From positions 1,178,001 through 1,242,000 of the forward strand of contig OZ253584.1 in NCBI GenBank assembly GCA_965263165.1: DNA of 64,000 nucleotides, read 5' to 3'. The stretch comes from SAR202-VII-2 sp965263165 (GTDB lineage: Bacteria; Chloroflexota; Dehalococcoidia; Lucifugimonadales; SAR202-VII-2). The translations under genes were made by a program, and so were the position numbers. The notes under the pieces are model-generated. The model did no database searches, was not told where the DNA came from, and worked only from the letters and a program-made list of their open reading frames with translations. This document shows, piece by piece, positions 7,905-16,258 of the stretch. Every line of letters starts with the position of its first letter. Within the stretch, counting starts at the first letter, position 1.

Positions 7905-10900
7905 CTAGGCCGGCTCCTCCAACCATACCGACCCTGCGCCGAGCACCTGCTCTATGTTCTGGCACAACTCATCGGTATAGGCGGTGAAGACGTGCGCCAT
8001 CTCCACGAGGACGTTCCTGCCCGGCTCCGCTATTTCAAGGCGAACGGGGTCGGAGCCCTCTGAAAGGAGGATGGCCTGAAGGACAGTCTGGAAGACCTGG
8101 AGATCCTGTTCGGGGTCGGTCGATTCCTGCAGCCGCACGGTTACCCATCGGTTCGACGTCTTACCGCCATTGCCATTGGCGTGACCCCCGTTGCCATTGC
8201 CCTTTGAGGGGCTATCCGATGCCTGTCCGGGCGCGTCCGTAGACGCCACTGTCTTTGGCTGGGGACGTTCCGCGGGGGGCGCTGGCGCCGGCTGGCGTGG
8301 GGCTTCGGCCGGGTCGTCGTCCAGGGTGAACTCGCGGGCCTCGTGGCAAGAGATTGAGATCTCATCGTCACGAGTTTTAACCGTGCCGACGACGGAGACG
8401 CAGGCGCCCTCATGCCACAGTCCCTGGGTTCGCTCGTAGACATCGGCCCAGACCATGAGCACCAAGCCTCCGTCGAGGAACTCAAGCTGGACAGCCAGGA
8501 AGGGTCTTGCCTCCTTGGTCGTCAACCGGCGGACGGACGATACCTGTGCAACAAGGGTTACCTTTTCCCCCACCATGTCGGAATCTAAGTCGCCGCAGGC
8601 GAAAATGGCAGTGGATTTGCGGCTGGCGGCGATGAGGGGGTTTTCGGACAGATGGACACCAAGGAGTTCCTTCTCCCAGGCTAGTTTCTCCCTGGGCGGC
8701 ACAGCGGCTTCCTCCATCTCCAACGCTGCGAGGGGGGTCGGCGCCGACTCGCCGAAGAGGTCGAACATGGTGGTCTGTCCGGAATCCCGGAGCCGGGCGC
8801 CTTCCTGGGCCAGAGAGGCGATGCGGTTGACGTTGGCCGCCATTGTACCCCGGTCATGGCCGAGGGAGTCCAGGGCGCCAACCTTGATCAGGCTCTCCAG
8901 GGTGCGTTTGTTGATGCCCTGCAGGTCTGAACGCCGGCAGAAGTCTTCCAGATTATCGAAGGGGCCGCCCGCGGCTCTGGCCTCGAGCAGGGGGGCGACG
9001 GCGGATGCGCCGACGTTTTTTATGGCGGCCAGACCAAACCGGATGCCTCGTTCTCCTTCGCTGTTCTTCTGTACGGTGAAGTCGCTGCCGCTGAGATTGA
9101 TATCAGGCCCCATGATCGGGATCTTCAGGCGGAGACACTCGGCGATAGCTGCCGCGGCCTTGTCGGTGTTGCCCAAGTGGGCAGTGAGCATGGCCGTCAT
9201 GTACTCGACGTTGTAGGTGGCCTTGAAATAGGCGGTCCAGTAGGCAATCAGGGCGTAGCTCACCGCATGGGCCTTGTTGAAGGCGTACCCGGCGAAGGGT
9301 TCAATGAGGCCAAAGACGTCTACGGCATCCCGCTCGGAGTAGCCCTTTGCCAATGCGCCGTCCAGGAATTTCTGCCGCTCTTGGCGCATGAGGTCTGCGT
9401 TCTTCTTGCCCATGGCCTTGCGGACGATGTCCGCCCCACCAAGGGAGTAGCCGGCGAAAGTCTGGAGAATGAGGAGGACCTGGTCCTGGTAGACGATGAC
9501 GCCGTGGGTCTCTTCGAGGATCGCGGCGAGGTCGGGATGGGGATACTGGACGGCGTCGAGGCCCTTGCTGGCCCTGATGTAGGTCTCGATGTGCTCCATG
9601 GGGCCGGGCCGGTAGAGGGCTATCATGGCGGCGAGATCCCTCACCGAAGCCGGCTTGAGGTCCTTGATGTACCTGCGTATCCCCGACCCTTCCAGTTGGA
9701 AGACGCCGGTGGTCTCGGCGGCACCCAAAAGATCGAAGGTTGCCTTGTCGTCCAGGGGAATTTCGCGGAGGTCGATGCGGCGGCCCGTCGAGCTCTCGAT
9801 CAACTGGAGGGTTTTGGCGACGATGGTGAGGTTGGTCAACCCGAGGAAGTCCATCTTGAGCAGGCCAAGCTTGGCGATGGGCCCCATCGAGAACTGGGTC
9901 ATGGCAATGCCTTCATTCTCAGCGCGGACGGGCCTCTGCAAGGGGACGTAGGTTGTGAGCGGCGCTTCGGAGATGACGACCCCGGCGGCGTGTGTCGACA
10001 CGTGCCGGGTGATGCCCTCCATCTGCTGGGCCGTGTCGATCAGGTTGCGCAGGACGGTATCTTGCTCGTAAACGTCCTTGAACTCGGGGATGCGCGCCAG
10101 GGCCTCTTCGATGGACCAGGCCTTGATTTCGGCCTGCTCCGTCTTGAGGTAGGTGGTTGGAATGAGCCGGGCGACGCGGTCCACGTCTGCATAGGTCATG
10201 GCGAGGGCGCGTCCCACGTCCCGGAGGGCAGCCTTGGCGCCGAGGGTGCCGAATGTGATGATCTGGGCCACGTGGTCCTTGCCGTATTTTCCGACGACGT
10301 ACTCAATGACCTCATCCCGGCGGTCGTCCTGGAAGTCCATGTCGATGTCGGGCATTTCCCGGCGCTCTCTGTTGAGGAAACGCTCAAAAACCAACCGGTA
10401 TTCCAGCGGGTAGATGTCGGTGATTTCCAGGCAGTACAAGACCAATGAGGCGGCTGCCGAACCGCGCACCCCCATCAGGATGCCCGTGCGCCGAGCGAAC
10501 GCGGCGATGTCCCAGACCACGAGGAAGTAGTTGGCAAGGCCAATCTCGCCTATGACGTCGAGCTCGTAGCGGAGCCGGTCGTTGTCCTCCTCAGTGGGTT
10601 CCTTGCGCCGAGCCCGGAGGCCGTCCCAGCACAGTTTCTCCAGGTAATCGTGGGAGGTGAAGGATTCCGGGGCCGGGTACTGGGGCATGTGCAGGGTGGA
10701 GAAATCCATGTCCACGTAGCAGGAGTCGGCGATGCGCTGCGTGTTCTCGAGGGCCTCGGGGAGGTGGCGGAACAGCGCCTCCATTTCCTCGTGCGGCCGG
10801 AGGTAGTAGGAATCGTCCGACATTTTGAGGCGCTTGTCGTCCTCGATTGTCGTGTTGGTCTGAACGCAGATGAGGATGTCCTGGAGGTGGGCGTCAGCCT

Positions 10901-11525
10901 TGTCGACGTAGTGGCAGTCGTTGGTGGCGGCGAGCGGAATGTTGAGGTCCTTGGCGAGGTCGAGGAGGCGCCGGTTCAGGTTCTCGAGGAAGGGAAGGTC
11001 TTCGTGCTGTTGGATCTCGATGTAGAAGTCCGGGAAGGCGTCGCGGAACCACAGGGCGGCTTCCCACGCCTCTTCCAGGCGCTCCTCGATGATGAGCTTT
11101 GGGATCTCTGCGGATGGGCATCCGGACAGGACGACGAGGCCCTCGCCGTAGCGTTCCAGGAGCACGCGGTCTATGCGGGGCTTGTAGTAGAAGCCCTCGA
11201 GGTTGGCCTTGGTGATCAACTCGATCAGGTTGGAGTAGCCAACGTTGTTCTTGGCGAGGAGGGTGAGGTGGCGCGGGTTCTTTTCAGAGCTGTCGTGGAC
11301 GAGGCGGGACTTCTGGGCGACGTAGGCCTCGCAGCCGATGATGGGCTTGATGCCGGCGGCGAGGCACTCCTGGTAGAAATCAACGACGCCGTAGAGGCCG
11401 CCGTGGTCGGTGATGGCGAGGGAGTCCATGCCGAGGTCTTTGGCACGGGCGACCATGGCCTTGATGCGGCTGAGGCCGTCCAGCATGGAGTATTCGGTGT
11501 GGTTGTGAAGGTGGGTGAATGCCAT
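7905..11525 (-). CDS. dnaE: DNA polymerase III alpha subunit
   Basis: Product of 1206 residues, the replicative polymerase of DnaE type. The N-terminal PHP domain starts THLHNHTEYSMLDGLSRIKAM. The catalytic palm carries PDIDMDFQDDRRDEV (two Asp of the triad). Thumb, fingers and tandem HhH regions follow (GIRRYIKDLKP, VYQDQVLLI). A C-terminal OB-fold begins near GEKVTLVAQVSSVRRL. The C-terminal end has a Pro-rich and Gly/Asn-rich linker (GNGNGGHANGNGG) before a final domain of about 80 residues. The start ATG at 11525 is followed directly by the conserved PHP start. A promoter candidate lies upstream at 11624-11654. Confidence 0.95.
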   Translation of the reverse strand: MAFTHLHNHTEYSMLDGLSRIKAMVARAKDLGMDSLAITDHGGLYGVVDFYQECLAAGIKPIIGCEAYVAQKSRLVHDSSEKNPRHLTLLAKNNVGYSNLIELITKANLEGFYYKPRIDRVLLERYGEGLVVLSGCPSAEIPKLIIEERLEEAWEAALWFRDAFPDFYIEIQQHEDLPFLENLNRRLLDLAKDLNIPLAATNDCHYVDKADAHLQDILICVQTNTTIEDDKRLKMSDDSYYLRPHEEMEALFRHLPEALENTQRIADSCYVDMDFSTLHMPQYPAPESFTSHDYLEKLCWDGLRARRKEPTEEDNDRLRYELDVIGEIGLANYFLVVWDIAAFARRTGILMGVRGSAAASLVLYCLEITDIYPLEYRLVFERFLNRERREMPDIDMDFQDDRRDEVIEYVVGKYGKDHVAQIITFGTLGAKAALRDVGRALAMTYADVDRVARLIPTTYLKTEQAEIKAWSIEEALARIPEFKDVYEQDTVLRNLIDTAQQMEGITRHVSTHAAGVVISEAPLTTYVPLQRPVRAENEGIAMTQFSMGPIAKLGLLKMDFLGLTNLTIVAKTLQLIESSTGRRIDLREIPLDDKATFDLLGAAETTGVFQLEGSGIRRYIKDLKPASVRDLAAMIALYRPGPMEHIETYIRASKGLDAVQYPHPDLAAILEETHGVIVYQDQVLLILQTFAGYSLGGADIVRKAMGKKNADLMRQERQKFLDGALAKGYSERDAVDVFGLIEPFAGYAFNKAHAVSYALIAYWTAYFKATYNVEYMTAMLTAHLGNTDKAAAAIAECLRLKIPIMGPDINLSGSDFTVQKNSEGERGIRFGLAAIKNVGASAVAPLLEARAAGGPFDNLEDFCRRSDLQGINKRTLESLIKVGALDSLGHDRGTMAANVNRIASLAQEGARLRDSGQTTMFDLFGESAPTPLAALEMEEAAVPPREKLAWEKELLGVHLSENPLIAASRKSTAIFACGDLDSDMVGEKVTLVAQVSSVRRLTTKEARPFLAVQLEFLDGGLVLMVWADVYERTQGLWHEGACVSVVGTVKTRDDEISISCHEAREFTLDDDPAEAPRQPAPAPPAERPQPKTVASTDAPGQASDSPSKGNGNGGHANGNGGKTSNRWVTVRLQESTDPEQDLQVFQTVLQAILLSEGSDPVRLEIAEPGRNVLVEMAHVFTAYTDELCQNIEQVLGAGSVWLEEPA

Positions 11526-11623
11526 CGTTCCTGGTGAGGGGGGCGCTTACGACTTACTACGATATGTAGATACTGCAGCGTTGCATTCCACAACATGCAG
11601 CCCAATGGAGAACAGCGCTACCC

Positions 11624-11654
11624 AGTATAGCAACCGCGAGGGGAGGGGAAACAA
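11624..11654 (-). promoter_or_regulatory. Candidate promoter for dnaE
   Basis: On the minus strand, TTGTTT (11654-11649) and TATACT (11629-11624) are separated by 19 bp, about 100 bp upstream of the dnaE start. The spacer is slightly long; motif inference only. Confidence 0.4.
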
Positions 11655-11762
11655 GTGGATTGGATGGATGTTTTCGCGCAGTTTGAGGGCCCGGCGGCCC
11701 GGTGGCCTCCGGCGCCAATCGGGGCCTTCCCAATCGACCCGCGCAGGTTGGCGCCCCGCAAA

Positions 11763-11791
11763 TTGACACCCCCGGCGTCCCCTGCTAGAGT
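11763..11791 (+). promoter_or_regulatory. Sigma70-type promoter for etfBA
   Basis: A perfect TTGACA (11763-11768) and TAGAGT (11786-11791) are separated by 17 bp, 85 bp upstream of the etfB start. The 350-bp divergent gap 11526-11875 holds this and the dnaE promoter candidate, and no gene. Confidence 0.65.
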
Positions 11792-11875
11792 ACGTGCGAC
11801 CCGGCGAAATCCGGCGCATCCCCTTCTATCAGCTACGCTAACCCCCTACCGGCCCTTGCGCTTCCAGGAGCCGCC

Positions 11876-12670
11876 ATGCCGTTGAATATCATTGTTGCCG
11901 CCAAGCAGGTGCTTGACCCGGAGATGCCAGCCTCGGCGTTCAGGGTCGACCGGGAAGCCAAGAGGGTAACACCGCCGCAAGGCATTCCGCCGGTGGTCAA
12001 TGGCTTCGACGAGAATGCCGTCGAGGCTGCCCTTCAGTTGCGGGAGAAAGAGGACGGCAGGGTTACGGTCGTGGCCATGGGGGCGGAGTTCGCCTTGGAC
12101 GTCATCAAGAAGCCGCTGTCCATGGGCGCAGACGAGCTGATCCTCCTGCAAGATCCAATGTTCGCCAATACCCCCGATAGCTTCTTCATCGCCACGGTGC
12201 TGGCGGCGGCTATTCAGAAGATCGGGGAGTACGACCTGATCATCTGCGGGCGTCAGGCTTCCGACTGGGACAGCGCCCAGGTCCCGCTTGGCATAGCTGA
12301 GATGCTGGGGCTGCCGGTGATCACCCTGGGCCGCAGGGTCGAGGTGGGCGACGGCAAGGTGTCGGTGCAGCGGGTGCTGACGGACGGGTACGAGGTCATG
12401 GAGGCTCCGCTGCCTGCCGTGGTGACGGTGTCCAACGAGCTTGGCGAGCCCCGCTACCCGACGCTGCGGGGCATCATGGCCGCCACTCGGAAGATGCCCA
12501 CGACCTGGACTGCCGCAGACCTGGGGGTGGCGCCCCCTGCGCCGCAGCTCGAGCTGTCGGACCTTTTCACGCCTGAGCGGGACCGCAGCTGCGAGTTCGT
12601 GGAGGGCGGCGACGAGGCGGCTGTCGGGCGCAACCTGGCCCTGAAGCTGCGAGAAGCCAAGCTCATTTAG
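11876..12670 (+). CDS. etfB: Electron transfer flavoprotein beta subunit
   Basis: Product of 264 residues, the standard EtfB length. It shows the family start NIIVAAKQVLDP, the FDENAVEAALQL region and the adenine-nucleotide-fold stretch DLIICGRQASDWDSAQVPLG (conserved GRQAxDxD). With EtfA it forms the FAD/AMP heterodimer that passes electrons from acyl-CoA and other dehydrogenases to the quinone pool. etfA begins 27 bp downstream, so the two form one operon behind the promoter at 11763. Acyl-CoA dehydrogenases and ETF-quinone oxidoreductase are not in the window. Confidence 0.95.
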   Translation: MPLNIIVAAKQVLDPEMPASAFRVDREAKRVTPPQGIPPVVNGFDENAVEAALQLREKEDGRVTVVAMGAEFALDVIKKPLSMGADELILLQDPMFANTPDSFFIATVLAAAIQKIGEYDLIICGRQASDWDSAQVPLGIAEMLGLPVITLGRRVEVGDGKVSVQRVLTDGYEVMEAPLPAVVTVSNELGEPRYPTLRGIMAATRKMPTTWTAADLGVAPPAPQLELSDLFTPERDRSCEFVEGGDEAAVGRNLALKLREAKLI

Positions 12671-12697
12671 CCACCACATCCAACCGGGAGAACGTCG

Positions 12698-13690
12698 ATG
12701 CCACCGGTACTGATCATTGGAGAGGTTACCGCAGAAGGCGAATCAGCCTCGATTACGGGTGAGCTGATCGCCGCGGCCCGCCCCCTTGCCGACGCCCTTG
12801 GCGCCGAGGTTGTGGCGGCGCTGCCAGGCGCGAGCTCCCGGCAGGCGGCGGCAACGGCCATCGCCCTTGGGGCGGACAGGGCCTACGCCGTTGAGGACCC
12901 GCTGCTGGACGACGTCAGCGCCTTCGATGCGCACGTGGCGGCGGCGCAGAGGGTCGTCGAGGAGGTGAGGCCGGGGGTGGTGTTGATGGGCAGGACGCTG
13001 ACAGGCCGCGACGTTGCTCCCCGGCTGGCCTTCCGTTTTGGGACGTGCTCGGCCAACGACTGCGTCGAGGTGAGACTGGACGACGATCAGCGTCTGGCGG
13101 CGCTGCGGCCGGTGTTCGGGGGGAGCGCGATGGCGTGGGTGCGGTGCCTTGGCGAGGTTGCCGTGGCCACCGTCCGCGCCAAGGTCTACGAGCCCCTGGA
13201 GGAGGACGCCTCGCGCCAGGGAGAGGTTGTCGTTTTGCAGCCCAGCCTGGACAGCGGCGTCGTCAGGAGCCGGCTGGTGGAGCGGGTCAAGGAAGAGCAG
13301 ACGGAGGGCATCCGGCTGGAGGACGCCCGCATCGTGGTGAGCGGAGGCCGCGGGCTTGGAGGGCCGGAGCCGTTTGCCCATCTCGAGGAGATGGCGCGGC
13401 TGCTGGGCGCGGCGGTGGGGGCGTCCCGGGCCGCATGCGACGCCGGTTGGGTTCCAGCTACGCTACAGGTGGGGCTCACGGGTAAGACGGTTGCCCCGGA
13501 CCTGTACATTACCGTCGGCATATCGGGGGCGAGCCAGCACATGGCTGGGTGCTCGGCGTCCAAGAACATCGTTTCGATCAACAAGGACGGCGACGCCAAC
13601 ATCTTCAAGGAAGCCCGCTTCGGCGCCGTGGGGGACTGGAAGAACATCGTTCCGGCCTTCATTGAGCAGTTGCGGGAGCTGGTGAAGTAG
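12698..13690 (+). CDS. etfA: Electron transfer flavoprotein alpha subunit
   Basis: Product of 330 residues. The C-terminal FAD-binding domain is clear: GGRGLGGPEPF (about 215-225), VGLTGKTVAPDLYITVGISG and the ASKNIVSINKD segment near the end. The N-terminal domain carries the usual ALGADRAYAVEDPLL stretch. It follows etfB in the same operon, with an upstream GGGAGAA as plausible ribosome-binding site. It is full length with no unusual residues noted. Confidence 0.95.
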   Translation: MPPVLIIGEVTAEGESASITGELIAAARPLADALGAEVVAALPGASSRQAAATAIALGADRAYAVEDPLLDDVSAFDAHVAAAQRVVEEVRPGVVLMGRTLTGRDVAPRLAFRFGTCSANDCVEVRLDDDQRLAALRPVFGGSAMAWVRCLGEVAVATVRAKVYEPLEEDASRQGEVVVLQPSLDSGVVRSRLVERVKEEQTEGIRLEDARIVVSGGRGLGGPEPFAHLEEMARLLGAAVGASRAACDAGWVPATLQVGLTGKTVAPDLYITVGISGASQHMAGCSASKNIVSINKDGDANIFKEARFGAVGDWKNIVPAFIEQLRELVK

Positions 13691-13742
13691 GCGGGGCTCC
13701 GGCGCGCCTCGGGCGCCAGGTCTGGGAGGGGACGCTTCCTAA

Positions 13743-13768
13743 CCTTCCCCCGGGCACAGGGGCAGGGA
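13743..13768. repeat. Dispersed GC palindrome, start of repeat unit A
   Basis: A copy of the intergenic palindrome family (CCTTCCCCCGGGCACAGG then GGCAGGGA) lies about 50 bp after etfA. It could serve as a transcription end signal but has no U tract. Confidence 0.6.
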
Positions 13769-13799
13769 CAGAAGAGTTCCCCCGGCCTCAGCCTCGTTC

Positions 13800-13831
13800 T
13801 TTGATTGTTTGTGACTCTTTGATTGTTTGTG
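13800..13831. repeat. Two tandem TTTGATTGTTTGTG words
   Basis: The 14-base word occurs at 13800-13813 and 13818-13831, an 18-bp period. The same word occurs inside the 47-bp repeats at 4796 and 4915. A related TTTGATTGTATG lies at 14452, next to another palindrome copy. Confidence 0.85.
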
Positions 13832-13865
13832 CGCCTGCTATTTCTTCTCCCGTAGGCGTGGAGCC

Positions 13866-13973
13866 GTTACAAAGGCGTTACAAGCCGTTACAAAGCTGTT
13901 ACGAGTCGTTACGGAGCCGTTACCAGTCGTTACTAGTCGTTACGGAGCCGTTACCAATCCTGCGAGCCGTTAC
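13866..13973. repeat. Helically phased GTTAC array
   Basis: Ten GTTAC words start at 13866, 13877, 13887, 13898, 13908, 13919, 13929, 13939, 13950 and 13969. The first nine are spaced 11,10,11,10,11,10,10,11 bp (mean 10.5), then a 19-bp step. The letters before each are mostly GCC or GTC. All copies therefore face the same side of B-DNA. No coding frame fits this spacing. Function unknown. Confidence 0.9.
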
Positions 13974-14416
13974 GGAGTTGGGCGGCTCTAAAGAGCCTGT
14001 GCCTTACAGCGGCATTCTCTTCGGTCCCAGCCATCCTCGGAGGGTCTTGCCCCTTGGGGTGTTCCCTCAGCGCCCCTGCCACAGGGGGACTCTCCATGGT
14101 GAGCCCCCAATACCTACGTTATGCGGCAGGCTCCGAGAAAGAGAAGCGGGCCTGGGCCCACTTCATTGGGGGCACTATAGCACACCCGTTCGTATTTTGC
14201 AATGGGGTGATGGCATAACCTGGGCGGATGGATTTGTTTTGGCTTGCGCCCTCCTTCGGCGGAGGGTCTGCTTTGGCCTACGCCGTTGTCCCACCTGCCC
14301 ACCCTCCAACGTTTTGGGGTACAGGGGGACTCCCCCTGTACCCCCGGCGGGGGCTGCGCCCCCTGCACCCTGCGCGGCGTCGGTCGCGAGCTTGCGTTGG
14401 CGCATCGGGACGCTTC

Positions 14417-14935
14417 CCAGCCTGCCCCCGGGTACGGGTACGGGGACAGTCTTTGATTGTATGTTGTTAAGTTTTTCAGCCGAATTTCGGGGTTTCAGGC
14501 ACGGAGCCGTCGTTTACCCGTCGTTTACCCGTCGTTAGCCGTCGCGCATCCGTCGCTGAGCCGGATGGCTCCAGGGAGCCTGTGCCATACAACGGCAGTC
14601 GGTCGGGTCCCAACCTTCCTCGGGTGGATGCGGGCCTGGGGAACGTTCCCAGACCCTCCTGCCCAGGGGGTCTCGCTATGGATTCCCCCAGTCCACCTGT
14701 ATGCGGCAGGGTTTATAGGGATACTCTAGCACAATCGTTCGTATTTTGCAATAGGGGGTGGCGCTTCCTGGACGGAGGGGCTTGTTGCGGCCAGCGCCCT
14801 GGTTCAACGGAGGGTCTGGCTTGGCCTGCGCCGCTATCCCGCCCGCTCCGCCCTCCGGCGTTTTTAGAAACAGGGGAACTCCCCCTGTACCCCCAGCGGG
14901 GGCTGCGCCCCCTGCACCCCGCTTGGGGAACGGAG
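14417..14935. repeat. Composite repeat unit B (non-coding)
   Basis: Repeats the layout of unit A. It has a GC palindrome (14419-14450), TTTGATTG (14452), a phased GTCG array (14509-14555), GAGCCTGTGCC (14576), ATGCGGCAGG (14701), CGTTCGTATTTTGCAAT (14736-14752) and the hairpin ACAGGGGAACTCCCCCTGT (14870-14888). Sequence between the blocks has diverged, so the duplication is not recent. Confidence 0.8.
14509..14555. repeat. Phased GTCG array of unit B
   Basis: GTCG words start at 14509, 14520, 14531, 14541 and 14552 (steps 11, 11, 10, 11). The first two are followed by TTTACC and the third by TTAG. It occupies the same place in unit B as the GTTAC array in unit A. Confidence 0.8.
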
Positions 14936-15000
14936 GTGAGGCGTAGCCAGGGGAAGAGGGATAGGGACCGTTGCGAAGCGCGATCTAGCGCGGTCACAGC

Positions 15001-15121
15001 GCGGTGATAGCCCAGTCAAGCGCGGTCATAGCCCCGACAGAACGGAGGTGAGGCGTTACCGTTGCGAAGCCGAGGTGTGATGCGGTGATAGCCCAGTCAA
15101 GCGCGGTCATAGCCCCGACAG
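15001..15121. repeat. Two perfect 40-bp direct repeats, period 81
   Basis: Positions 15001-15040 and 15082-15121 are identical, beginning GCGGTGATAGCCCAG and ending GCCCCGACAG. Between and beside them are shorter repeats (GGAGGTGAGGCGT, CCGTTGCGAAG, CCGAGGTGTGATG). A partial third copy of the unit A/B tail follows at about 15145-15199, with hairpin ACAGGGGCAGCCCCTGT (15183-15199). Confidence 0.9.
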
Positions 15122-15224
15122 CCGTTAGGCCGAGGTGTGATGGATTGTTCCCCGCCCGCGCCGCCCTCCGACGTTTCTCAGAACAGGGGCAGCCCCTGTA
15201 ACCGGCCGCCAAACGCCCACGGTA

Positions 15225-15237
15225 AGTGTAGTACACT
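15225..15237. promoter_or_regulatory. Perfect 13-nt palindrome AGTGTAGTACACT
   Basis: Two 6-bp arms around a central G, 257 bp upstream of the winged-helix gene at 15494. It is operator-like in shape; the binding protein is unknown. The rest of 15238-15493 shows nothing I can support. Confidence 0.35.
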
Positions 15238-15493
15238 CAGGGGGCTGGTCAATCTGGCAACAGGGACAACCTGCAACGCTGACCTCGTGTTCAATGAAGC
15301 GCGTTCGGCTGACCCCGTGCACATCGAGCTGGCCGGACGAATCATGCAAGACCTGCTCGGCCTTCGTGAAGATGCCGTGTCCGCCGTGGGCAGGCTACGG
15401 ATACTGTGCTGGCCAGCGACCCGCCTGTTCATGGGTCCAAAGAGTCAGCGTAAGTGGCTTAAGATGCCAAGCAGATAGTTGAGGCGTGAGTGA

Positions 15494-16258
15494 ATGGCTG
15501 TGGGTAACACGCTTGCAGGAGGCATTGGAAGAACCCCCAGTACTGAGTACGCTCTGATGGAGAGCTTCGAGCTGACTCTTCATAGCAATATACGCTCCCG
15601 TCGGTCACCTAGCCAGATACGCCTGCACGAACTTGACGGTCTCCAAGGGCGGGCTGATTTGGTGGACGCTCACATCCATGCGTTGCCCAGTGCCGTGAGC
15701 CTTGACGTGCTGGCAGCTTCTCTGATGTCACCTGCGAAAGCTCGGTTACTCGCTCTTCTAAGGTACGGCGCCCCTCGGAGCAGGGGCTACCTTGCGAGAG
15801 GTACGGGCTTCTCGAGTCGTTCTCTGGGAGACCACATCCGACACCTGGAGAGAGTAGGGCTTGCCAATGTTCACAAGAGTACGGCCGTTTCGCTGGGTTG
15901 CCCGTTGCCATGGTCGATGGTTGATATCACAGCTTACGAGGGCAAGCTTTCAAATTGGCGCCGGGCGTTGCACCAGGCAGTAGGCTACCGCTCTTTCTCC
16001 CGGTCCGTGTGGGTAGTCATGCCAGCGTCTGGAGCCCAGCATGCCAAGAAGCTCGCAACGGTCTTCCACATCAATGGAATCGGATTAATAGCAATTGCCG
16101 GCGACGGCAGCGCGCACGTTGAAATCAGAAGTAGGAAACGCCGTCCAGCAAGCCGCAGGCTTTACTTGATGGCAGTTGGGGTTATCCTAACCAAATTTAT
16201 AGAGGAAAGGAGGCGTTTACACCGCCGCATTAGACCTGAAACGATTCAGCGCATCTAG
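15494..16258 (+). CDS. PD-(D/E)xK-like protein with inserted winged helix
   Basis: Product of 254 residues. RADLV (D55) is followed by a winged-helix-like segment (about 80-135: KARLLALLRYGAP, SSRSLGDHIRHLERVGL) and then DITAYEGKLSNWRRALHQAVGY (E149, K151). That is the D ... ExK pattern of restriction-endonuclease-like folds, with the winged helix lying between the acidic residues. The strand SVWVVMPASG (171-180) fits the core. I infer a DNA-binding nuclease-like or regulatory protein. Members of this type are uncharacterised as far as I know. Its 3' end overlaps the convergent TIM-barrel-like gene by 42 bp. GC content looks lower than in flanking genes. Confidence 0.6.
   Translation: MAVGNTLAGGIGRTPSTEYALMESFELTLHSNIRSRRSPSQIRLHELDGLQGRADLVDAHIHALPSAVSLDVLAASLMSPAKARLLALLRYGAPRSRGYLARGTGFSSRSLGDHIRHLERVGLANVHKSTAVSLGCPLPWSMVDITAYEGKLSNWRRALHQAVGYRSFSRSVWVVMPASGAQHAKKLATVFHINGIGLIAIAGDGSAHVEIRSRKRRPASRRLYLMAVGVILTKFIEERRRLHRRIRPETIQRI

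Larger units (their letters stand above)
13741..14416. repeat. Composite repeat unit A (non-coding)
   Basis: Order: GC palindrome, TTTGATTGTTTGTG words, GTTAC array, then about 400 bp shared in patches with unit B. Shared blocks include GAGCCTGTGCC (13993), TATGCGGCAGG, a TAGCACA motif, the identical 17-mer CGTTCGTATTTTGCAAT (14187-14203), and a terminal hairpin ACAGGGGGACTCCCCCTGT (14321-14339) followed by GC-rich inverted repeats. No convincing gene lies within. Confidence 0.8.

Noticed and set aside
13866..13973. CRISPR array
   Set aside because: The repeated words are 5 bp at 10-11 bp spacing, far too short for CRISPR repeats and spacers, and no cas genes are present.
13801..14538. 245-codon open frame across the phased arrays
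   Set aside because: The first 40 codons are the GTTAC array read out of any triplet period, there is no ribosome-binding site, and the matching region of unit B does not keep the frame.
15137..15478. 113-codon open frame before the winged-helix gene
   Set aside because: It begins inside the repeat tail, has no start signal, and no conserved pattern was seen. It is left as non-coding.
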